Below, in pieces: positions 54,593 through 62,011 of a stretch of 64,000 nucleotides of DNA. How positions within the stretch are numbered: position 1 is the first letter of the stretch; every line of letters starts with the position of its first letter. Both the position numbers and the translations under genes were made by a program. Origin of the DNA: Paenibacillus pinihumi DSM 23905 = JCM 16419 (lineage in GTDB: Bacteria; Bacillota; Bacilli; Paenibacillales; Paenibacillaceae); contig NZ_AULX01000029.1 in assembly GCF_000422505.1 (NCBI RefSeq), forward strand, positions 1 through 64,000, given 5' to 3'. Under the pieces are notes generated by a model. That model was not told where the DNA came from, ran no database searches, and was given only the letters and a program-made list of their open reading frames with translations.

Positions 54593-55111
54593 AAGATCAG
54601 ACCCCTTTCGAATGTTAGTAATAGTGACGCAATATTTCATGAATTTATTATAACTCCCGTTGTATACGCTTAACTATCCCATAGAAATACAATAAGGTTT
54701 AAATTTTTAATCTCAGTCTTATTTTTTTGATACTTTTAAGATTTTGTGTAAGTTTATATAACATATAAGAAAGCGCATTCAATTTATTTTGTTATTTTGG
54801 GCTCTGATGTCAGTTTTAATTTCAAGTCCCTGGGGTGCGTCCATGAAGAACAATAGAATTTTCCGTTAAAGCTGTCCGGGATGGCAGATTAGATACCGCA
54901 GTATACTGTCCGAAGCGTATTTTTAGCGGCAAAATGCATAAAAGAATCTATTAGAAGGCCATAACTCCGGGAGCGGTGACTTCGGACAAATGGCGTAAGT
55001 TCAACACACTGTCATGATTCGGTCATGAATGGGGTTGGATTGGAGTCTTCAGAGGGTTTACAATACATTCAGGCAACCTGAAACCATATATATCAAGGGG
55101 AGGTTATTCCG
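54593..55111. other. Intergenic region upstream of the sugar operon and DUF423 gene
   Basis: It contains GAAAGCGCATTC (54769-54780), one base from the palindrome GAAAGCGCTTTC and identical to the cre-like core before the beta-helix gene. TATAAT on the minus strand near 54645-54650 is a likely -10 of the sugar operon. No gene was found in the remaining part. Confidence 0.4.
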
Positions 55112-55480
55112 ATGAAAACTTTGCTGCTGCTTGGCAGCCTGAATCTGGCTGTTGTCATCATGCTGGGAGCATTCGGCGCCCATGCGCTCAAGAAAAAACT
55201 GACAGCTGACATGCTGGATATCTATCAGACAGGGGTTCTCTATCATCTCATCCATGGCCTGGGACTGCTGCTGCTGGGAGTGCTGGCTGGAGGCGTATTG
55301 CAAAGCGGGCTTGTTCTGACAGCAGGCTGGCTGCTGTTTGCGGGAATTTTGCTGTTCAGCGGCAGCCTGTATGTGCTTGCGCTTACCGGGGTCAAACGGC
55401 TGGGAGCCATTACGCCGCTAGGCGGCTTATGCTTTATCGCCGGCTGGATCATCGTGGCCGTTGCTGTCATTCAGGGGTAA
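55112..55480 (+). CDS. DUF423 (YwdK-like) membrane protein
   Basis: The ATG at 55112 follows GGGGAGG (122 aa). Four hydrophobic helices with the DUF423 pattern: LGAFGAHALKKKLTADML, YQTGVLYHLIHGLGLLLLG, FSGSLYVLALTGVKRLG and ITPLGGLCFIAGWIIV. The family is widespread and of unknown function. It stands alone with a terminator after it. Confidence 0.88.
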   Translation: MKTLLLLGSLNLAVVIMLGAFGAHALKKKLTADMLDIYQTGVLYHLIHGLGLLLLGVLAGGVLQSGLVLTAGWLLFAGILLFSGSLYVLALTGVKRLGAITPLGGLCFIAGWIIVAVAVIQG

Positions 55481-55504
55481 TACATCATTATCAGGTCTAA
55501 AATG

Positions 55505-55546
55505 AAAGGAAAAGGGGGAAGTAAGGCTGCCCCTTTTCCTTTTTAT
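55505..55546. terminator. Bidirectional terminator
   Basis: AAAGGAAAAGGGG pairs with CCCCTTTTCCTTT with T residues following, between DUF423 and the converging hypothetical gene. Confidence 0.85.
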
Positions 55547-55555
55547 CTTGCAGCA

Positions 55556-56083
55556 TTATTCAGCTTGCAGAAGCTTCAACAGCCGACTTACAGACTCTGC
55601 ATGCTCCGGCTGATTGTCCCGGATTGCCGCCAATAAGGGCCTGGCCTGCCGGAGCCAGAGATAGCTGTAATAGTAGTAACTGAAGAAAGAAGCCTGATCA
55701 TAGCCTTGCGGCTCCTCTTCCTCCCATGCCGCCTCATCCTCTTCATCACTCTCCGGCCATAAATAGGACTCGCTCAGCAGCTGTGCAGGATCATCAACCT
55801 GGTCTCCCGCATCCAGCGGCTTTCCCTCCAACGCACTGGCAACTGCCAGATACAGCCCGATTTCATCCGGCTCCACATTTTTGGCGCCGCGCTGCCTGAG
55901 CTGCTCCAGCAGCACATGGATGACCCAAGGGGTTGCTTGCCATAATGTGCTTTGATGCTCAATCAAATTTGCAAGTTCGCGGTAGTTGCGCCTCTCCAGC
56001 AGCCCGGGTATTTCGCCTCCTCTGGCATATGAAGCAGTCAGACGCTGCCATGGAATATGTTCAACGGAAATGTTCACTGCCAT
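55556..56083 (-). CDS. Hypothetical acidic protein, 175 aa
   Basis: The frame starts at 56083 (MAVNISVEHIPWQRLTASYA) and ends at the bidirectional terminator. It is soluble, with a helical N-terminal half (RRNYRELANLIEHQSTLWQA), a strongly acidic linker (WPESDEEDEAAWEEEEPQG) and a Tyr-rich stretch SFFSYYYYSYLWLRQARPLL. No family is recognised. Codon use and the clean terminator support a real gene. Confidence 0.65.
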   Translation of the reverse strand: MAVNISVEHIPWQRLTASYARGGEIPGLLERRNYRELANLIEHQSTLWQATPWVIHVLLEQLRQRGAKNVEPDEIGLYLAVASALEGKPLDAGDQVDDPAQLLSESYLWPESDEEDEAAWEEEEPQGYDQASFFSYYYYSYLWLRQARPLLAAIRDNQPEHAESVSRLLKLLQAE

Positions 56084-56180
56084 TCACTCGCTTTCCATGC
56101 TTGTTGTTATCTCCTCATTCTAGCGAATGGGAACGGTCAGCAACAATGGTCCTATCGTCCCGGACAGAAAATGTACACCA

Positions 56181-56214
56181 TAAAAACACCGACAAGCAGC
56201 GCTTATCGGTGTTT
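56181..56214 (-). terminator. Terminator of the 35-aa gene
   Basis: On the minus strand AAACACCGA pairs with TCGGTGTTT around a 13-nt loop and continues TTTAT. It lies 22 nt after the stop at 56237. Confidence 0.85.
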
Positions 56215-56236
56215 AGGAAGAAAGTTTCAAGAAGCC

Positions 56237-56344
56237 TTATTTTGCCTGTACTTGGGCTCTCAGCGTGTCATTAAGAATGACAATCTTCCCGAAGCCGCTT
56301 CCTTTTTTTATATCTTTTTTACCGAATCCGATTGGTGGAATCAT
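56237..56344 (-). CDS. Unrecognised 35-aa peptide gene
   Basis: The ATG at 56344 follows AAGGGGGTG at 6 nt. The product starts MIPPIGFGKKDIKKGSGFGK and continues IVILNDTLRAQVQAK. It is basic, with the unit GFGK occurring twice and a hydrophobic centre. It has no Cys and no double-Gly leader. It forms a complete unit: promoter TTGACA-17-TTATAC (56411-56383), ribosome site, frame, stop and terminator. No family is recognised. A signalling or antimicrobial peptide, a toxin-like peptide or a small regulator are all possible; none is shown. Confidence 0.65.
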   Translation of the reverse strand: MIPPIGFGKKDIKKGSGFGKIVILNDTLRAQVQAK

Positions 56345-56382
56345 AGGTACACCCCCTTTTAATGTGACTCTTTGTAGCTACT

Positions 56383-56411
56383 GTATAAATTATAAAGAAT
56401 AGAGATGTCAA
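56383..56411 (-). promoter_or_regulatory. Promoter of the 35-aa gene
   Basis: TTGACA (56411-56406) and TTATAC (56388-56383) with a 17-nt spacer, about 40 nt before the start codon. Confidence 0.65.
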
Positions 56412-56503
56412 AAAATAGTGCTTAAATCACAAAAACACACCCAAAACATAAATTTTTTTCAATATGGCTTTGAAAAGTAGTGCTTCCTGTCTACCTGGCC
56501 TGT

Positions 56504-56923
56504 TTACTCATATTCCATGACCCAATACTTTTCACCGTTCTTCTCTTCTTCAATAACCTTCTTCCATCCGTTACGCTCGTAGAAAGCCAACGCTCTGATG
56601 TTCTCAGAGACACATTTCAGTCTTAACGGCGTATTCATCTCCAGGGCAGCAGCGGCGAGCAGCCTCGTTCCGGCTCCTTTGCCAAAGTGATCCGGGTGGA
56701 CAAATAACAGATGAATAAAATTTTCCGGCACATATAAAGAAACAAATCCAAGGATATGCCCTGCCTGCTCGGCTACAAGAATATGTTCTTCCTCTGTGTC
56801 CCGGTCAAAATCCTGCAAGGCCATTTCGTCCGGATTCGCCCAGTGGAACTGCTGCCTGCGCGATTCCAGATAAATTTGCCGCAATACGGAATAATCCTGA
56901 TTGGTTGCTGTTCGAATATTCAA
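56504..56923 (-). CDS. GNAT N-acetyltransferase
   Basis: The 139-aa protein is a single GNAT domain: N-terminal MNIRTATNQDYSVLRQIYLE, the beta-4 strand LVAEQAGHILGFVSLYV, the acetyl-CoA loop HPDHFGKGAGTRLL, and the end ENIRALAFYERNGWKKV. It lies 27 nt after another GNAT gene on the same strand and is probably cotranscribed with it. Substrate unknown. Confidence 0.87.
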   Translation of the reverse strand: MNIRTATNQDYSVLRQIYLESRRQQFHWANPDEMALQDFDRDTEEEHILVAEQAGHILGFVSLYVPENFIHLLFVHPDHFGKGAGTRLLAAAALEMNTPLRLKCVSENIRALAFYERNGWKKVIEEEKNGEKYWVMEYE

Positions 56924-56950
56924 TGTCCTGCACTCACCTTTGACCCGAGT

Positions 56951-57400
56951 TTATAAGTTCAGCTTCATGCCCTCATGGCTCGATACAAATCCGAGACGAT
57001 GATAAAACCGGTGGGCATCGACGCGCTGTTTATCCGTTGTCAGCTGCACCAGGCTGCATCGCTCAGCCCTGGAAACCGCAATTGCTTCTTGAATTAGAGC
57101 CTCGCCTATTTTTTTGCCCCGGTGCTGCTGATCGACACGGACGCCCTCAATTTGCGACCGCTTCATGCCAAGTCTCGATAATCCGGGAATAATCGTTAAC
57201 TGGAGGCAGCCGATCACCGCTTCGTCTTCAACCGCCACAATAATCTGGTTTCCGCCTTGGGCTTCCATATCAGCGAATGCCTCATAATACTCCACCGGCA
57301 ATGGATCTTCATAACGTTCACGCTTTGCCCCCAGCTCATCATCAGCAAGCATCCGGACGATAGCCGGCAAATCTTCTAGGGTCGCTTTTCTGAAAATCAT
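56951..57400 (-). CDS. GNAT N-acetyltransferase
   Basis: The start ATG at 57400 (149 aa) follows AAGGAGTG; the longer frame upstream has no site. GNAT signatures: MIFRKATLEDLPAIVRMLAD, VAVEDEAVIGCLQLTIIPGL, the acetyl-CoA loop VDQQHRGKKIGEALIQEAI and the end DAHRFYHRLGFVSSHEGMK. It resembles small stand-alone acetyltransferases acting on amines or amino acids. It is first of a two-gene GNAT unit. Confidence 0.87.
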   Translation of the reverse strand: MIFRKATLEDLPAIVRMLADDELGAKRERYEDPLPVEYYEAFADMEAQGGNQIIVAVEDEAVIGCLQLTIIPGLSRLGMKRSQIEGVRVDQQHRGKKIGEALIQEAIAVSRAERCSLVQLTTDKQRVDAHRFYHRLGFVSSHEGMKLNL

Positions 57401-57557
57401 GGCAAATGCACTCCTTATGTAAATGAATGATGACAGCAGCTCGACATGTCTTTGGGAAATTTGATTCTGTTTGATTATACCATTTTTTCGGTCAGGGATG
57501 GCCTCTGCTTGGGTACCCTGTCGTATAGAGCAAAGTACAAAGCAAAGTACAAACATT

Positions 57558-57590
57558 AAAAAACCGATCCCCAAAATGAAGGAACCGGCC
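57558..57590 (-). terminator. Terminator after the DUF3024 gene
   Basis: On the minus strand CCGGTTCC pairs imperfectly with GGGGATCGG and is followed by six T. Confidence 0.55.
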
Positions 57591-57616
57591 CTTTTGTTAC
57601 TCTGATGCAGAAATAT

Positions 57617-58015
57617 TTATTTCCAGAACAGACCTGTGTTGTCCTGTTCCACCAGCTCAAGCTGACGTTCAAAATCTTCTGCAGGATCGATACAATCAAC
57701 CCGCTTCCATTTATCCTCTTCATCCCGCGCATAGACGCTCCATTTATACCGGGCAAGCTCAAAGCGGACAATTCCGGTTCTCTCCCATGTATACCTGTGG
57801 CCGGAAGGCCGCTCTTCGTAAAGAGTCAGAAGGTTCTCCTTCCATTCATACACCAACCGCACCAGGTCTCTTACATGACGAGGCACTTTGGTCGCAATGT
57901 AGCCGTCCATGACCGCTTCAATTCTGCACTTCGTGAACAGGTCCAGCCCGGCAGTCCCATCAGGCGGCTTCACCTCCGGTTCTCTCTTTCCATCTAATAA
58001 AAGATTTTGATCCAT
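57617..58015 (-). CDS. DUF3024-like protein
   Basis: The start ATG at 58015 (132 aa) has GGGGGATG upstream. The core FTKCRIEAVMDGYIATKVPR, then HVRDLVRLVYEWKENLLTLY and FELARYKWSVYARDEEDKWK, matches the DUF3024 family of small soluble proteins of unknown function. It follows the S14 gene by 39 nt on the same strand, so it may share its Zur-controlled transcript. Confidence 0.75.
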   Translation of the reverse strand: MDQNLLLDGKREPEVKPPDGTAGLDLFTKCRIEAVMDGYIATKVPRHVRDLVRLVYEWKENLLTLYEERPSGHRYTWERTGIVRFELARYKWSVYARDEEDKWKRVDCIDPAEDFERQLELVEQDNTGLFWK

Positions 58016-58054
58016 CGTCTGACATCCCCCAACCAAGCCCTTCATGTAAGCCGC

Positions 58055-58324
58055 TTACCAACTGGATTTGGTCACACCCGGAATTTGTCCTTTGTAAGCC
58101 AGCTCTCTAAATACAATACGGGAAACCCGGAATTTGCGCAAATAGCCATGCGGCCTGCCTGTCAACTCACAGCGGTTATGAAGCCGGGTCGCCGAAGAAT
58201 CACGGGGCAGCTTGCTTAATGCTTCGTAGTTCCCCTGCTCCTTAAGCTGCTTTCTTAGCTCTGCATACTTCGCGACGAGAGCTTGTCTTTTTCGTTCCTT
58301 GATGACCTTCGATTTCTTTGCCAT
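58055..58324 (-). CDS. rpsN: 30S ribosomal protein S14, zinc-independent form
   Basis: The start ATG at 58324 (89 aa) follows AAAGGACG. The N-terminus [20 protein letters not shown] and the C-terminus [11 protein letters not shown] are those of the long S14 type. The CxxC...CxxC zinc ribbon of the housekeeping form is absent, with only one Cys in [20 protein letters not shown]. In Bacillus the corresponding protein (YhzA) is made under zinc starvation and replaces the zinc form. The Zur-like box right upstream agrees with that. Confidence 0.93.
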   Translation of the reverse strand: MAKKSKVIKERKRQALVAKYAELRKQLKEQGNYEALSKLPRDSSATRLHNRCELTGRPHGYLRKFRVSRIVFRELAYKGQIPGVTKSSW

Positions 58325-58340
58325 AATAACCGTCCTTTTA

Positions 58341-58355
58341 TTGTAATTTTTACTA
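58341..58355. promoter_or_regulatory. Zur-like box of the S14 gene
   Basis: TTGTAATTTTTACTA, 17 nt before the S14 start. It differs by one base from the box before the CobW gene. Confidence 0.7.
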
Positions 58356-58428
58356 TTTATAACAGATGCAAATTGTTTTGTCTTGTCCGGCTCCAAATGA
58401 TTGGCATGCCTGCTGCATTCATAGTTGA

Positions 58429-59628
58429 TTAAAATTTGGGCAGCGGATCGGCCAATTCCCGCCAATTGCCTGCCACCATTTCAGTGTCAGTCAGCAGCGT
58501 CTCATCCAATGTACGGATGATTTCCTCACGGTCCATCTGAACACCGATGAATACAAGCTTGTTTACCCGGTCGCCCCACTGTTCATCCCAATCCGCAGGT
58601 TTTGGAACATCATTTCCGAAATAAGCGAACCGCTCCTCTTCCGACAATGCGGATACCCAAAGTCCCGCAGGGGACAGTTGCAAGGATATCCCGGCCTGGC
58701 TGAAAGACAATGCCATATTGTTGCGGGTTGCCAGCCACACAATGCCCTTGGAGCGGACAACAGACTCCGGCCACTTGCCCATCCATTTCCGCAGGCGTTC
58801 CGGGTGGAACGGCCTTTTCCTCAAATATACAAATGAAGATATGCCGTATTCTTCGGTTTCCGGTGTATGATGCTCCTTCTCCAGCTCCCGAATCCAGCCC
58901 GCCGAGCGGCTGGCGGCTTCAAAATCGAACAGGCAGGTGTTCAAAATTTCCTGCGGATTTACAACCCCATTTGAAGTACGGATCAGTTTCGCTCTCGGCT
59001 GAAGCCCTCTTAAAGCCGTTTCCAGCTTCTCAAGCTCGCTGTCGCTCACCATATCGCATTTGTTCATAATGAGCACATCGCAGAACTCCACCTGATCAAT
59101 CAGCAAGTCGACAACGCCGCGATTATCCCCTTCCCCTGCTTCCTGGCCACGATCCATGAGACTTTCCCGTGTGTGATAATCTTTCCAGAAGGACCCCGCA
59201 TCCACAACCGTTACCATGCAATCCAGCCGGGTCAGCTTCGACAGGTCGATATTCTGTTCTTCATCCACGTAAGTGAAGGTCTGGGCCACGGGAAGCGGCT
59301 CGCCTACACCTGTGGATTCAATCAATATGTAGTCAAATCGCTTCTCCAGCGCCAGCCGCTCGACCTCCTTCAGCAGATCATCCCGTAATGTGCAGCAGAT
59401 GCAGCCGTTGGACATTTCCACCAGCTTTTCCTCTGTGCGGCTTAGCCCGCCTCCGCCCTTCACCAGCTCTGCGTCAATGTTGACCTCGCTGAGGTCGTTG
59501 ACAATGACCGCCACCCGGAGACCTTCACGATTGTTCAGCACATGGTTGAGAATTGTCGTTTTCCCCGCTCCCAGATAGCCGCTCAACACGGTGACCGGAA
59601 TTTTATTTTCCATTGTCTGTGTGCTCAT
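58429..59628 (-). CDS. CobW/COG0523 GTPase, zinc metallochaperone (YciC/ZNG-like)
   Basis: The 399-aa protein begins [20 protein letters not shown] with the P-loop GYLGAGKTT, the metal motif CICC (in [14 protein letters not shown]), the GTPase switch ESTGVGEP and the base-specific NKCD. The CobW_C domain follows (about 260-399; [14 protein letters not shown]). Members of the YciC branch deliver zinc to target proteins under starvation. The Zur-like box about 20 nt upstream and the zinc-free S14 gene next to it support this. Confidence 0.93.
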   Translation of the reverse strand: MSTQTMENKIPVTVLSGYLGAGKTTILNHVLNNREGLRVAVIVNDLSEVNIDAELVKGGGGLSRTEEKLVEMSNGCICCTLRDDLLKEVERLALEKRFDYILIESTGVGEPLPVAQTFTYVDEEQNIDLSKLTRLDCMVTVVDAGSFWKDYHTRESLMDRGQEAGEGDNRGVVDLLIDQVEFCDVLIMNKCDMVSDSELEKLETALRGLQPRAKLIRTSNGVVNPQEILNTCLFDFEAASRSAGWIRELEKEHHTPETEEYGISSFVYLRKRPFHPERLRKWMGKWPESVVRSKGIVWLATRNNMALSFSQAGISLQLSPAGLWVSALSEEERFAYFGNDVPKPADWDEQWGDRVNKLVFIGVQMDREEIIRTLDETLLTDTEMVAGNWRELADPLPKF

Positions 59629-59648
59629 GTTTTCAACACCTCATTTAA

Positions 59649-59663
59649 TTGTAATTATTACTA
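59649..59663. promoter_or_regulatory. Zur-like box of the CobW gene
   Basis: TTGTAATTATTACTA closely resembles the core of the Bacillus Zur box (TCGTAATNATTACGA). It lies 21 nt before the CobW start. Confidence 0.7.
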
Positions 59664-59784
59664 TTAATAAAATATACAGAGGTTTTGCCGGACTGTCAAC
59701 AGGGGGTGGTGTGAGGCATGTCAGGTAGCATTGCTTTTATGTATGAATTGTTGAATTGATATGGTTACCTTTTATTATGGTCAG

Positions 59785-60036
59785 TTAAGTGGGCTTCTTC
59801 ATTACATAAGCTAAATAGGCTTTTTCCAGCTTCAAATGAAGCAGCTGTACACGAATGGAATCTTCTAAATGATGGACACTGAGCAGAATATCTTGTACAG
59901 TTAATTTGTCACATCGGCTGCCGCTACGATAAATGTAATCAAATATGGCGCTCTGGCATTGTTCTATCGTTTCCAACTGCTTGTAGTAGTTGTCTTCCTG
60001 TTCAATATAAAGGTTGTACGTGTCCATTTGTTTCAT
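59785..60036 (-). CDS. Hypothetical helical protein, 83 aa (divergent from XRE regulator)
   Basis: The ATG at 60036 follows GGCGGTGA. The product starts MKQMDTYNLYIEQEDNYYKQ and is predicted helical and soluble. The stretch KLTVQDILLSVHHLEDSI has the spacing of hydrophobic residues seen in Spo0E-type phosphatases (L-x-S-x-E-x-x-L-x-x-S-x-x-L-D), but SQELD is not kept, so that link is weak. It is divergent from an XRE regulator gene, and two operator-like palindromes lie between them. Function not recognised. Confidence 0.6.
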   Translation of the reverse strand: MKQMDTYNLYIEQEDNYYKQLETIEQCQSAIFDYIYRSGSRCDKLTVQDILLSVHHLEDSIRVQLLHLKLEKAYLAYVMKKPT

Positions 60037-60104
60037 GATTCACCGCCTGATTGAATAATGGGAGCATAACAATTACATTTTATTTCCTTGAGTTGTTCAC
60101 AATA

Positions 60105-60149
60105 TTACTCTTAAGAGTATATAAACATTATATTACTTTTAAGAGTAAT
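60105..60149. promoter_or_regulatory. Twin palindromic operators between 83-aa gene and XRE gene
   Basis: TTACTCTTAAGAGTAT (60105-60120) and TTACTTTTAAGAGTAA (60133-60148) are near-perfect inverted repeats of one motif, TTACTYTTAAGAGTAW, spaced 28 nt apart. They probably bind the XRE protein. Confidence 0.65.
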
Positions 60150-60237
60150 TATCAATGATAATATTTTTAGCTTATGCTATAGTAATTTCAGATGCATAGA
60201 GCCCTAACGTAAGTATTTATTTATGGAGGAATTAATT

Positions 60238-60465
60238 TTGAAAATCAAAATCCGTTTGAAAGAAATTCTGGAGGAAAAGGGAATAAGCCAGCGCCAGCTT
60301 TCCCTTAAAATGAATATGCGCCCTGCAACAATAAACCATCTCTGTTCGGATTCTGTAGATAGAGTATATATTCGTACATTGGAGCAGATTTGCGATGCTT
60401 TAGATATTACAGTGGATCAGCTGTTGGTATCTGTAGAGTCTGAAGAAGCTGCAACGGAAAAGTAG
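60238..60465 (+). CDS. XRE/Cro-family HTH regulator
   Basis: The start TTG at 60238 (75 aa) lies 8 nt after GGAGG; the ATG at 60223 is inside the ribosome site region. It is a single helix-turn-helix protein: MKIKIRLKEILEEKGISQRQ, LSLKMNMRPATINHLCSDSV, then LEQICDALDITVDQLLV. Such minimal Cro-like regulators often act as repressors of neighbouring genes. The twin palindromes upstream are likely its sites. It is close to the border of the AT-rich reverse transcriptase island. Confidence 0.85.
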   Translation: MKIKIRLKEILEEKGISQRQLSLKMNMRPATINHLCSDSVDRVYIRTLEQICDALDITVDQLLVSVESEEAATEK

Positions 60466-60535
60466 GATTAGGATAATGGGGTATTTCACTTTTAAATAAG
60501 AACTTTTTTATCAGAAATTCATAAAAGCATGAAAA

Positions 60536-60573
60536 AAGCTTATTCCCATGACTATCAATTTGGAATAAGCTTT
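60536..60573. terminator. Bidirectional terminator after the XRE gene
   Basis: AAAGCTTATTCC pairs with GGAATAAGCTTT around a 14-nt loop; A/T runs on both sides. Confidence 0.75.
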
Positions 60574-60765
60574 AATATTTTCAATATAGATCAAGCAGCC
60601 GCGGGTACTGACAGTCACTGGAAATATTTATAATTTCCCGTCGATTACAATGCAATATCTTTTCTGAGAACTCTCGTTCCTCCTGCAACGCAAAATGGTT
60701 GATGGTTCTTGGGAAATTGATAGAATGAAGTAATTTGGTAATATGCAGCGATTTCCAACTTGCTA

Positions 60766-61587
60766 TCATTGAGAAAAATACTCTATTAATGTTTTAATCA
60801 TTTGTCCAACACTTCCATTGTTCATATATGAATCGACTATTGTTACTGTAGCAGATGATGTTGAAATTACACCATTGAATACATTAGCGAGTTTTGATTT
60901 AAGACTATTAGGTATACAACTATCCTGTTTTGTATTTAAATGATTTATTAACTCATTCATAACTTCAACAATAGCTTCAGATTGTGAATCCAATATATTA
61001 GGGATGATATCCCTTACATCTTTTTTTGTTACAGTTTCAAACCTTCCTGCATTCAAAGCTATTGTTAAATCAAATGCATCATAGTAACTAGTTTTTCGAT
61101 GTGCACTAAAATCACCATCATATCTTTCAAAATCAACAGCCATACTAAATAATGACCTTTCAGTTGTATGAACCAAGATTGATGCCTCTTTGGTAGCTGT
61201 GTTAACGTAAAAGTCAAAAATCCCAGGATTTTTATGAGAGAACCCGTCCATATAAACGTTAGGCTTTGGCCCAAACTTTATCAACTTAGGCATATAACCC
61301 ACAGGACCTGTCACGCATATAAGAAAGCCTTCTGGCACTCCATAATCATCAATAAATCTAATTTTATTTTCTGAAATTCTATAACAACTTGTCTCGCGTC
61401 CTTTTGGCTTTTCTTGAATTGTTACATTCTCGTCAGAAATGATTATGGGAAACATTGGATTATTCAACTTTGTCGATGGATTTTTCATTGTTTCGTATGT
61501 CCAATTGATATATTGTCCATTTGCAAAATAAACTTTAAAATCTGCGCGTTCATTTACTTTTTGCACCAACACAAAATTATGATACAT
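60766..61587 (-). CDS. Unrecognised 273-aa protein beside the reverse transcriptase
   Basis: The start ATG at 61587 (273 aa) follows GGGGTG; ATG codons at 61599 and 61629 are alternatives. The protein has a beta-rich N-terminal part (VQKVNERADFKVYFANGQYI, KIRFIDDYGVPEGFLICVTG) and a helical C-terminal part (IVEVMNELINHLNTKQ, then NSLKSKLANVFNGVIS). It has no signal peptide, membrane helix or known catalytic motif. The gene is AT-rich with codons like the reverse transcriptase gene 424 nt upstream and unlike the rest of the window, so both probably came together. A role as effector or accessory of that enzyme is a guess. Confidence 0.65.
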   Translation of the reverse strand: MYHNFVLVQKVNERADFKVYFANGQYINWTYETMKNPSTKLNNPMFPIIISDENVTIQEKPKGRETSCYRISENKIRFIDDYGVPEGFLICVTGPVGYMPKLIKFGPKPNVYMDGFSHKNPGIFDFYVNTATKEASILVHTTERSLFSMAVDFERYDGDFSAHRKTSYYDAFDLTIALNAGRFETVTKKDVRDIIPNILDSQSEAIVEVMNELINHLNTKQDSCIPNSLKSKLANVFNGVISTSSATVTIVDSYMNNGSVGQMIKTLIEYFSQ

Positions 61588-62011
61588 TCGGCACCCCATG
61601 TATGTTTTTTTAATTCTATCGTATAGCACCAGATTTATGTACTTTGTTTACTCTTCCTAAATTGAAATCTCTCTATTTCGCTTATTATAGATTGGATACA
61701 ATTCCTGAATTCAATGTTTTCCCTTGCTTATCAGCATATATTTAACTGTCCAATTGAGCCAATTTATACTGTAATCAAAAGCTTCGTATATCACGTAAAA
61801 ATCAGGTTCATATTTCTTTTTCTACGTATAACCCTCGGTCATCTGATTCGTGTATCTAAGCTGATAATCAAATTTATGGAAAAAAAGCAACAAAAGAGAA
61901 TTGTAGAAACAAGGAAAACTCTTGCTACAAAATAGTTACGTGCATTTCTCAAGAACCAAAATTGGTTCGTGTAATATGGTTTTAGGTGAAGTACAATGCT
62001 TCGCAGGCATT
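61588..62011 (-). other. Non-coding gap between reverse transcriptase and partner gene
   Basis: These 424 nt have no supportable frame. They contain the perfect 16-bp palindrome GAACCAAAATTGGTTC (61953-61968), about 45 nt after the reverse transcriptase stop, and long AT-rich stretches. Several defence reverse transcriptases use an RNA encoded beside them, so this gap could encode one. No known RNA family was recognised. Confidence 0.4.

Noticed and set aside
59785-60036. Spo0E-family phosphatase
   Set aside because: The hydrophobic spacing is similar, but the SQELD motif is not present, so the name is not used.
60581-60769. 62-codon minus-strand frame overlapping the stop of the 273-aa gene
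   Set aside because: There is an ATGA overlap but no ribosome site, and the product looks random; not convincing as a gene.
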